Shown here in pieces: positions 1 through 6,215 of a stretch of 23,647 nucleotides of DNA; position 1 is the first letter of the stretch; every line of letters starts with the position of its first letter. This DNA comes from Bacillota bacterium. GTDB taxonomy: Bacteria > Bacillota > Clostridia > Christensenellales > CAG-138. Position numbers and translations under genes: made by a program. The notes beneath the pieces were generated by a model that was given only the letters and a program-made list of their open reading frames with translations, was not told the origin of the DNA and ran no database searches. The DNA is taken from positions 1 through 23,647 of the forward strand of contig JAEXTB010000016.1 in assembly GCA_023453725.1 (NCBI GenBank), in the 5' to 3' direction.

Positions 1-2605
1 GTGACACCCTGCACCGGTATGCTCCGGCGTCCGCCAGGACAAGGCTGGGTATACGCAATGTTCTCTCGGTTTCACCGGATAACGGGGAACTGTCTTTATA
101 CCATTGATAAGAAATATCCCCGGTAACTGCTACTGCTTCAATCTCTAAGTCCAGAGCATCCCCTTCAACCTTGGCCATGCTGGAGGGAACGTCTTTCGTA
201 ATCATCGGCTTTTGCTCAATCGTCACAGCACACGTTTGACTATCTCCATATCTTGTGTGAGCACCGAAGGAGTTCGTCACCCGGCAATGGTACGCACCGG
301 CGTCAGTTAACTGTGCATTCGGAATGTACAGTTCTGGCGCGGTTTCCCCGGGGAGAAGAGCACCGTTCTTGTACCAGGTATACGAGAGTGTTCCGTCAGG
401 ACTGGAGGCCGTAACGGAAAGAGCAAGCTCCAGGGATTCGATCAGTCCTTTGGCAGAAGGAAGATCCGTTGTAATTTGCGGTGCGTTCTCCAAAACGGTA
501 ATTTCGCATGTTGCGCTGTCGATGGTCTTCTGCGACAAAATGTATGTGTTGGTAATCCTGCAGAAGTATTCTCCGGAATCCTCCATAGCGGATTCAGGTA
601 TCGTCAGGGTGGAAGCTGTCTCACCGGCAAGTGGCGCTCCATCCTTATACCACTGGAATGTCAGGTTTCCCTCGGGAACGACGGCCGAAACGGAAAGGGT
701 CAGTTCGTGCCATTCGATGATCTCTTTGTTGGCCGGTAAATCAAGTACAATGTTTGGCACTTCGGCCTCTTTTTGCACAGTAACGTTACAAGCAGTACTG
801 TTTGCACTGACTGTTTGCCCCTGGATTGTGTTCGTCACGATGCACTGATACTGACCAGCGTCGGAAAGCCCAACACTTTCATTTCCGTAAACTGTTGCAT
901 CTGGCCATTCCAAGGGTGCACCGTCCTTATACCAATGATAAAAAAGATCCCCATCCTCAACCTGGGCGTTTACCTTCAATGTAAGGGTATCACCCTCCAC
1001 CATGGCCAAGGAGGATGGAATATCCAACGTTATTTCTGGCAAGGGAACCGGCCTAGCCGCAACGGTGACTACCATTGGACTGGTAAACCAGGTATCTCCA
1101 TTATCAAGCGAGGCCCGCACTTCGTATGTAGTGGTGTTGGCATAATCCCAACTATCGGAAATGGAAAGAGTGGCATGCTGTACGGTATCGCTGCCGTTGG
1201 TCCTGCCTGTGATCCTTTCATCTTCGGCTTCGGCTACTACAACCATGCCATTGGAGAGATTGTATCCGTAGGAATACACCTCAACGTCTCCACCTCCATG
1301 ATTGAAAGACGTAGGGGCTACAGTTACGCTGGTAATAATCGGCGTCTTATTACGCTCCACGGTAACAGAATCAGTGAAGCTGCTCCATGTGACGCCGCCG
1401 TTCCAAGAGGCTTTGATGGTATACGGCTTATCCTGCGTATAGCTTACGTTGGCCGGAAAAGAGAGTGTTACGCTCTGCGCTGTGCCGTTGCCAGTTGTGC
1501 TACCGCTCAAAATCTCGGTGGCTCCGTCATATACATTCACGGAGATCCCGCCGGGAAGATTTACGCCGGACACGGTAATGGTATTGTTCCCTCCCGTATG
1601 GAGCATGCTCGGCTGGGCCGCTGCTATCCCGGCAATGTAGGGAACCACAACAGCGGAGCTTACAGTATAGGAACTTTCAAGACCAGGCGTATCATATGCC
1701 TTTACCCGGTATTGGACGCTTGTCCAACCCTCGGAGATCGTATCCTGGTATGAGGTTACATTGGCATTCCTAATAACACTCCATGCACCACCATTGACGC
1801 TACGCTCCAAGATGTACCCCGCCAGATTTCCGTCTGCGTCTACGGAGGTAGTCCAGCTCACATTAATGTTATTCCCGCTGCGCGTGGCCGTGATCGTGCC
1901 GGGAGCAGAAGGCGCGGTGTTCAACAGGATCTCCCCGGTATCCGCGACCAACAGGTCATCTGGAAGAACAATCAAAGGAAACATAAAGTATCCCGCATAT
2001 ACTTTATAGTTTTCAATGATTGTCCCGCTTGTTGTAATCTTGGCGCTGTACATCTCATCGTATCTATTCGCAGAACGAGTGAGGTATGGCCCGGGGTTCA
2101 GATAGTCACTTCCCATTATTCTGGTGCTACTGTTAAAGTAAGCGATAGGAGAACCGTTACTGCGGTAGTTGGAATGAGATAACCCAAGTTCAGTAATAGA
2201 AAAGGTAAACACATCGCGTACTGCATATTGCTGATCACAATACATATTGATTGGCTGTAGCTTTTCTATAAGTCCACTTTCAAATTTTTGTTTTTGGAAG
2301 GTTGTTAACCACTGATCCAGCGCGCTTCCGAAGTATGGGCCTTGTGCTATTCCATTAAAGAGCCAACCATCTCCATTTCCGGCAGTGCCTTTCTGCCGCA
2401 TGAGAAGCGTTCCGGGATTCTCCTCGTAATACGTCTGGATGACAACGTAGTTTTGGTAAACACCATTTTCCTTGATCTTCACGATAGACCCGACTGGCTT
2501 GGTGCCGAGTGTTGTAATCGCCTTTCCCGTTATAGGAAACATGGATAGGCACATAATGAATGCAAGAACCAAGCACCCGAACCGTTTGGATGAATTCTGA
2601 TTCAT
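1..2605 (-). CDS. Secreted modular surface protein: DUF6273-like head, FN3, TIG-like and Ig-like repeats (3' end beyond window)
   Basis: The frame is open from ATG at 2605 to the window edge, giving 868 residues and no stop. A strong AGGAGG-type site lies just upstream. Residues 1-29 form a signal peptide (hydrophobic LVLAFIMCLSMF, likely cleaved after GKA). Residues 30-228 resemble the DUF6273-like head of Clostridial secreted proteins (PVGSIVKIKENG, FGSALDQWL, SPIAYFNSSTR, a VLPDDLLV-type end). An FN3 domain follows at about 229-322 (SWTTSVDADGNLAGYILERS). Two IPT/TIG-like segments are at about 323-515. Three complete Ig-like repeats and a partial fourth, about 92 residues each, follow from about 517. 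Each of the four has a WYK[DN] core; where the later strand is visible it ends in D(A/S)G.Y.C. The protein is probably exported and surface-exposed, for example as an adhesin carried by the ICE. No anchor is seen because the C-terminus is missing. The domain names are by recognition; ligand and role are unknown. Confidence 0.85.
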   Translation of the reverse strand, partial: MNQNSSKRFGCLVLAFIMCLSMFPITGKAITTLGTKPVGSIVKIKENGVYQNYVVIQTYYEENPGTLLMRQKGTAGNGDGWLFNGIAQGPYFGSALDQWLTTFQKQKFESGLIEKLQPINMYCDQQYAVRDVFTFSITELGLSHSNYRSNGSPIAYFNSSTRIMGSDYLNPGPYLTRSANRYDEMYSAKITTSGTIIENYKVYAGYFMFPLIVLPDDLLVADTGEILLNTAPSAPGTITATRSGNNINVSWTTSVDADGNLAGYILERSVNGGAWSVIRNANVTSYQDTISEGWTSVQYRVKAYDTPGLESSYTVSSAVVVPYIAGIAAAQPSMLHTGGNNTITVSGVNLPGGISVNVYDGATEILSGSTTGNGTAQSVTLSFPANVSYTQDKPYTIKASWNGGVTWSSFTDSVTVERNKTPIITSVTVAPTSFNHGGGDVEVYSYGYNLSNGMVVVAEAEDERITGRTNGSDTVQHATLSISDSWDYANTTTYEVRASLDNGDTWFTSPMVVTVAARPVPLPEITLDIPSSLAMVEGDTLTLKVNAQVEDGDLFYHWYKDGAPLEWPDATVYGNESVGLSDAGQYQCIVTNTIQGQTVSANSTACNVTVQKEAEVPNIVLDLPANKEIIEWHELTLSVSAVVPEGNLTFQWYKDGAPLAGETASTLTIPESAMEDSGEYFCRITNTYILSQKTIDSATCEITVLENAPQITTDLPSAKGLIESLELALSVTASSPDGTLSYTWYKNGALLPGETAPELYIPNAQLTDAGAYHCRVTNSFGAHTRYGDSQTCAVTIEQKPMITKDVPSSMAKVEGDALDLEIEAVAVTGDISYQWYKDSSPLSGETERTLRIPSLVLADAGAYRCRVS

Positions 2606-2634
2606 ACTAAATCCTCCTTTTATTTTCTATATAG

Positions 2635-2662
2635 AAAAGAGCCTCGTCCCCAACGCTCTTTT
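2635..2662. terminator. Hairpin terminator, better formed for plus-strand reading
   Basis: AAAAGAGC (2635-2642) pairs perfectly with GCTCTTTT (2655-2662) around a 12-base loop. Read on the plus strand, the stem runs straight into TGTTTTC, a proper U-rich tail. Read on the minus strand, the Ts are mostly inside the stem. It sits 30 bases upstream of the start codon of the Ig-repeat gene. It could attenuate transcription into that gene or stop plus-strand transcripts from entering the inverted-repeat region next to it. Confidence 0.5.
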
Positions 2663-2755
2663 TGTTTTCATACTCATTTCTAAAGGATTGTGCTTAAAAA
2701 TCTGGAGCGGTAAATCGGCATCGTAGTGCCTTTTTCCTTTCAGTCGGTAGCCGCT

Positions 2756-2774
2756 CTCCCACGGCGAGTGGGAG
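2756..2774. repeat. Inverted repeat, 7-bp arms
   Basis: CTCCCAC and GTGGGAG are perfect complements separated by GGCGA. This is the repeat of the candidate oriT nearest the Ig-repeat gene. Confidence 0.7.
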
Positions 2775-2808
2775 GCCAGAACGCGCGTGCGCGGGACTGG
2801 GCAAGCAT

Positions 2809-2841
2809 GGCATTTTGCCTCCCGTTGGGCGGCCAAATGCC
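2809..2841. repeat. Long imperfect inverted repeat, 15-base arms with a 3-base loop
   Basis: The left arm is GGCATTT-t-GCC-t-CCC and the right arm is GGG-c-GGC-c-AAATGCC, around the loop GTT. Thirteen of 15 positions pair; the two mismatches are internal. Imperfect long hairpins of this kind are common beside conjugative nick sites. Confidence 0.7.
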
Positions 2842-2847
2842 GACTTG

Positions 2848-2866
2848 TTAGGGGTGACACCCCTAA
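2848..2866. repeat. Near-perfect palindrome TTAGGGGTG-A-CACCCCTAA
   Basis: Nine-base arms pair perfectly around one central base. This is the tightest inverted repeat in the window. It lies between the long imperfect hairpin and the terminator of the upstream gene, and is a plausible protein-binding site in the candidate oriT. Confidence 0.75.
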
Positions 2867-2897
2867 AACCCCTGTTGAAATTGACCTGCAACAAATG

Positions 2898-2925
2898 AAA
2901 AACCGGAACGCTTACCGCTCCGGTT
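2898..2925 (-). terminator. Intrinsic terminator overlapping the stop codon of the upstream gene
   Basis: On the plus strand AACCGGAACG (2901-2910) pairs with CGCTCCGGTT (2916-2925) over 10 positions (one G-U) around a 5-base loop. An A-run at 2898-2902 becomes the U-tract on the minus strand. The TAA stop codon of the 3898-2912 gene (2914-2912) lies in the loop. It closes the helicase-to-ArdC-like gene run before the candidate oriT. Confidence 0.85.
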
Positions 2926-3898
2926 CGTCACGCATTTTTGAGTGTTTTTCCTTCTCAGCCGGTTGCGTCTTTTCGGCCGCAGCCTGCTCCGGGGAGAGGG
3001 CTTCCTGCTGCCGCTCTGCTGTGCGCATCTGACGTTCAGCGTATTCCACCTCTTTGTAAAGAGTGTTTGCAGACTTCTGCGTATAGACGAGCATGTTGCG
3101 TTTATATTTGGTATCCTCAAGATTCTGAGCATCCTTTACAACACTTTCGAGCAGCATTTCAATGTTCTCGTCATAGCGCACGGGAACACCGGCAGCTTCG
3201 CAGAATACAATTGCGCCGCAAATTTCCACGCTGGTATACTTACTAAAGTTTCTCCGGTCGCGTTCGGCAGCAATACTGCCCAGGGCCAAACCGAATATAG
3301 TATTTCCAAGCTCCAGATCATCCCGCACATGAATTGCGCCATCCTGGTAGGTGCCGCCGATTGCAGCAGGAACATCGTTGTCCGCTATGAGCTCTATACC
3401 CTTGTCATGGATTGACTGGATCATTGCGGCCAACATTTTTGATTGATCAAAAGCCAATGCTCTCTCGGCGTAAACCGGTCTGCCTTCGGTCTGCGAAATA
3501 TCGAAGAACGGTTTTGTCGTAAAGAATTTATCATCCTTGCCGTCTTCCCTTTGATATTCCTCGCCGACGATGACACGAAGGCTCTTTTCATTTTTCCGGA
3601 CGCTTCGCTCAATGTCCTTCCACTGGTCAAAGGTTTTGAGCATTGAGAAATCATCGCGCTGCGTCTGCAGATAGAGAACGTTGTTGGCACTCATCTTAGG
3701 GTTGCGAGCCTGAACCTTTAAGAAACGGTACAGCTCAACACTAGAGGAAAGCACAGTCTCAGTCCTCTCGTTGATCGCATCCCACATGGCCGTATACTCG
3801 CCCTTTTTCATTGCTTTGAATTCTTCACTGGTCATGGTCGGAACAAATACGGGTCTGGCCTCTGCGGACTTTTGGATCAAATCATTAAGTAATGACAT
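2912..3898 (-). CDS. ArdC-like ICE protein, peptidase site not conserved
   Basis: The product has 328 residues with ATG at 3898 and an AAAGGAA site upstream. Residues about 65-115 (SANNVLYLQTQ, then FDQWKDIERSVRKNEKSLRVI) match the pattern of ArdC N-terminal domains (a VL-Y-Q stretch, then a W-K-G-R-V-K-GEK-like stretch). ArdC proteins are single-strand DNA-binding antirestriction factors of mobile elements. The second half keeps the expected order of a metallopeptidase-like domain (D-AIHV, then a helix, then SVEICGAIVFCEAAGVPV). However, the helix where HExxH belongs reads LALGSIAAERD, so no zinc site remains. The C-terminal 75 residues are charged and helical. The gene is last before a terminator, downstream of the primase-like gene, and probably acts in establishment of the element after transfer. 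Its exact function is unknown. Confidence 0.7.
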   Translation of the reverse strand: MSLLNDLIQKSAEARPVFVPTMTSEEFKAMKKGEYTAMWDAINERTETVLSSSVELYRFLKVQARNPKMSANNVLYLQTQRDDFSMLKTFDQWKDIERSVRKNEKSLRVIVGEEYQREDGKDDKFFTTKPFFDISQTEGRPVYAERALAFDQSKMLAAMIQSIHDKGIELIADNDVPAAIGGTYQDGAIHVRDDLELGNTIFGLALGSIAAERDRRNFSKYTSVEICGAIVFCEAAGVPVRYDENIEMLLESVVKDAQNLEDTKYKRNMLVYTQKSANTLYKEVEYAERQMRTAERQQEALSPEQAAAEKTQPAEKEKHSKMRDEPER

Positions 3899-3968
3899 GT
3901 GGATATTTCCTTTCTGTTATAATGGCGTTGTGATATTTGGGAACGCAGTGTTTTTTAGCACAATGGAA

Positions 3969-4934
3969 TCACCCTCTCTCTAAATCAAAAACGGCCCGCT
4001 TTTGCGGCGCGATGCTTTTTAAATAATCGTTGTAGTCCTTTTCCCGCGGGGGAGGATTGATGGTTACTGAGAGATCCGGGAAATCCTTTTCCAAGTTTTC
4101 TTTTATCCTGGGCATGCGCCGGATGAGTCCGGCCTCATCGTTGTCATAACAAAGAAGAACTTCTTTTGTTTCCGGATGCGTCGAAAGAAATTGCCGGATC
4201 GGGATCTCAGTTGTTCCGGAGCCGGATAACCGGTTGATATTGCTCCAGTTATTCGGATCTTCCATGTAATGTAGTGTTGCATGTGAAAGAGCATCAATCG
4301 GGCTTTCAAAAACAGCGACAGTAGAGCAGGGCTGTTCGGCGGCCGGCAGAAAAAAGCCATAAGCTTTATCGCTGCTCTCAACATCATTTTTAAAGTTGCC
4401 ATATGTTCCACGTTGGGACGCAAACTTAGAGATGCCATTTTCATCATGGCCAACGAAAACACAATTGTGGTGGTCTTTGCTTTCGTAAATAACGCCTGCA
4501 CGGACGCAAGCCTGAATGATTTCCTTCTGGATGCAGCGTGCCATGAGATAAGCAAACACGCGTCGGTTATCATGGTACGCTGCAGGCAATGCAAAAGGCT
4601 TCTTTTCTCTAGGAGCGTGATCAACTTTTTTGGGAAGAGGATACGATGTCTGGCCGGAGAGTTGTACATGTTCGCCCAATAAATGAAGCATTGCACTTTG
4701 ATAATCCATGCCCTTGACATCAATCAAATATCTAAGTGCTGTTGTACCTCCTTTGCCTCGGCTGCACCAATTCCATTTGCCATTGGTGCTTATAACCAGG
4801 CTGTCATGCGTTCGAGTAATATATTCATTGCCTCTTCGGATAAGTTCTTCCGGTTCGTAAGTTTGAAGATAGGTGAGAAGATCCCACTGTTTTGCGCGGG
4901 CCTTTTCTTCTTCTGTAAAATCAATATACGGCAT
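3969..4934 (-). CDS. TOPRIM/DUF3991-type primase-like protein
   Basis: The product has 321 residues; ATG at 4934 is preceded by AAAGGAG. The N-terminus (YIDFTEEEKARAKQWDLLTYL, hdSLVIS, then RGKGGTTALRYLIDVKGM and a LLGE end) follows the DUF3991 pattern. A TOPRIM domain follows, with the acidic residue in VFESPIDALS (Glu about 210), DNDEAG (about 264-269) and KDYNDYL (about 298). TOPRIM domains bind metal and catalyse phosphotransfer in primases and topoisomerases. There is no cysteine cluster, so a DnaG-type zinc ribbon is absent. Proteins of this kind accompany the large helicase/methylase in Firmicute ICEs and probably prime or process the transferred strand. It is 70 bases upstream of the ArdC-like gene and 29 bases downstream of the preceding gene, so likely in one transcript. 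Confidence 0.85.
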   Translation of the reverse strand: MPYIDFTEEEKARAKQWDLLTYLQTYEPEELIRRGNEYITRTHDSLVISTNGKWNWCSRGKGGTTALRYLIDVKGMDYQSAMLHLLGEHVQLSGQTSYPLPKKVDHAPREKKPFALPAAYHDNRRVFAYLMARCIQKEIIQACVRAGVIYESKDHHNCVFVGHDENGISKFASQRGTYGNFKNDVESSDKAYGFFLPAAEQPCSTVAVFESPIDALSHATLHYMEDPNNWSNINRLSGSGTTEIPIRQFLSTHPETKEVLLCYDNDEAGLIRRMPRIKENLEKDFPDLSVTINPPPREKDYNDYLKSIAPQKRAVFDLERG

Positions 4935-4963
4935 ACAAAAACTCCTTTCACGTGGCGTCCCGC

Positions 4964-6154
4964 CTACCGTGCCAAATCGCGAGGGTTCTTTTTTTGCTGC
5001 TTCTCCTTTTTGAAATCTCTCTTCGGAAAAATCATGCTGTCAGCTATGCCGACATATTCCCTGGCTTTGGATGGCTCAGCATGCTTATTTTCCAAATCGA
5101 AGTCGTAAATATAAATTGGAGCATTTAACCGCGTGGCAAGAGCACAGGCAATACATTCGCCTTGGAAAATGAATTTCTCCCGGGTGTAATCATGCTCATA
5201 TTTCTTGTGTAACTGTGCATGCGCGATTTCGCGCAGTAGCTCAGAGAGCTTTTCGGGGTCACCTTGCTGTATAGGGGCTGTTATGGTTTTCGTTTCATGA
5301 ATGTATTGAGCTTCTTTGATGCCAGGTACCTCGTAGATAGGAACTGGAGAGGCTTCGTTTGCTTTCTTAAATGCCTCATAAAGTTCGGGGCTATTTTTAA
5401 CGAGCACATCTTCCTGCACAGGAGCCTGCACGGTAATAGTATCCTTGATGTCATAGACTTCGTGGGGTTCGAAGCTTTTCGCCGTTTCATCAACGGGTTT
5501 GAGTATTCGCAATGATTTTGCTTCCGGAGATACCTCGCGGCCCATTAAGCGCCAGAAAGATTTTGCAGCAACCAACTCCGCGCTAGGACGTTGGTCTGCA
5601 ATCATTTCTCTATTCTTTACAGAATAGATGGGCATACTGGCCAATAAGAAAATGTACTCTTTGTACTGCTGCGGCGTCCATGTTTCTACAATAGCAGGAT
5701 CTTCGAGCGCATTAATTACATCCTCTGTAAATAGAGTAGGCTCTTTCTTTGCTTCTACCCAATCAACCACAGCATCACTTGTATAGGAAAGGCTTGTAGC
5801 GGGCTGTTCGGTTGTAAGCTTGCTAAGCCTGGTAAGGAATTTGATGCGTTCACCCGTATTGGCACGGGTCATTATGAAAACAGTATTTTCGCTCTCCAAG
5901 ACTTTGGCATATCGAATGCCATAGGATTTGGCGGCAGTTTCAAACGTAGCCATGTCCGGAACGGCTATCGTAAATAAATCCATTACAGCGTTATCCTTAA
6001 AGGCACTATAGAGATACCTTTGCTCAGGCGTTGATCCGTCCGGAGCGGCAAAAATGCTTTGAATAGCTTGCCCAAGCGCAAGGGCATGTTCGCCTTTCAA
6101 ACGCAGCCGGGGTTGATTTCCGAAATCGAGCCTAATAAAAGTTGTTCCGTTCAT
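4964..6154 (-). CDS. ICE accessory protein with a degenerate zinc-peptidase-like C-terminus
   Basis: I place the start at ATG 6154 (396 residues) because AAAGGAG (6163-6169) lies 8 bases upstream. The frame also stays open to an ATG at 6235 inside the preceding gene, but that ATG has no ribosome site and the extra stretch codes through a hairpin. Residues about 1-120 are a compact alpha/beta region I do not recognise. Near the C-terminus, a strand (ETKTITAPI), then LLREIAHAQLHKK (R308-H316), then FQGECIACALATRL reproduce the layout of ArdC/ImmA-type metallopeptidases. The first histidine of HExxH is arginine (REIAH), so catalysis is doubtful. The last 25 residues are lysine-rich. The gene lies between the giant helicase and the TOPRIM gene. 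The role is unknown; DNA-processing or anti-defence work for the ICE is inferred from neighbours. Confidence 0.7.
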   Translation of the reverse strand: MNGTTFIRLDFGNQPRLRLKGEHALALGQAIQSIFAAPDGSTPEQRYLYSAFKDNAVMDLFTIAVPDMATFETAAKSYGIRYAKVLESENTVFIMTRANTGERIKFLTRLSKLTTEQPATSLSYTSDAVVDWVEAKKEPTLFTEDVINALEDPAIVETWTPQQYKEYIFLLASMPIYSVKNREMIADQRPSAELVAAKSFWRLMGREVSPEAKSLRILKPVDETAKSFEPHEVYDIKDTITVQAPVQEDVLVKNSPELYEAFKKANEASPVPIYEVPGIKEAQYIHETKTITAPIQQGDPEKLSELLREIAHAQLHKKYEHDYTREKFIFQGECIACALATRLNAPIYIYDFDLENKHAEPSKAREYVGIADSMIFPKRDFKKEKQQKKNPRDLAR

Positions 6155-6162
6155 TTTTTTCG

Positions 6163-6169
6163 CTCCTTT
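6163..6169 (-). promoter_or_regulatory. Ribosome binding site that decides the start at 6154
   Basis: The minus strand reads AAAGGAG, followed by 8 bases and ATG. It is the only good site near the two possible in-frame starts (6235 and 6154) and favours the shorter protein. Confidence 0.75.
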
Positions 6170-6179
6170 AAATAGAGAA

Positions 6180-6203
6180 GGAGCAGCCCTGCCGGACTGC
6201 TCC
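6180..6203 (-). terminator. Intergenic hairpin between the giant gene and the next gene (possible attenuator)
   Basis: GGAGCAGCCC (6180-6189) pairs with GGACTGCTCC (6194-6203) over 10 positions with one G-U and a 4-base loop. The minus-strand tail is TTCTCTATTT, only partly U-rich. It falls after the stop of the 2531-residue gene (6216) and before the ribosome site of the next gene. It may lower downstream transcription or protect the mRNA end. Confidence 0.5.
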
Positions 6204-6215
6204 CGATAGTTTGGT

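Larger units (their letters stand above)
2700..2890 (-). other. Candidate origin of transfer (oriT): gene-free stretch with three nested inverted repeats
   Basis: No convincing gene lies between 2606 and 2911. Instead there are three inverted repeats in close order (2756-2774, 2809-2841, 2848-2866). A GC-rich alternating tract with CGCG/GCGC runs (about 2782-2795) lies between the first two. Terminator hairpins flank the stretch (2635-2662 and 2898-2925). This architecture, inside an ICE gene cluster, is what conjugative origins look like: hairpins of graded strength beside a relaxase nick site. I could not assign a nick site, and no relaxase gene is in the window, so the call rests on structure and context. 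Confidence 0.45.

Noticed and set aside
1..1060. Regular repeats that might suggest a CRISPR array
   Set aside because: The units are about 276 bases and diverged, and they encode Ig-like domains. There are no short identical repeats with unique spacers anywhere in the window.
773..1753. A 326-codon open frame on the plus strand
   Set aside because: It lies opposite the Ig-repeat gene, has no ribosome site and reads as cysteine- and histidine-rich nonsense. The minus-strand frame shows clear domains.
3917..3926. A TATAAT on the plus strand between two ICE genes
   Set aside because: No matching -35 element stands at a proper distance and no plus-strand gene follows.
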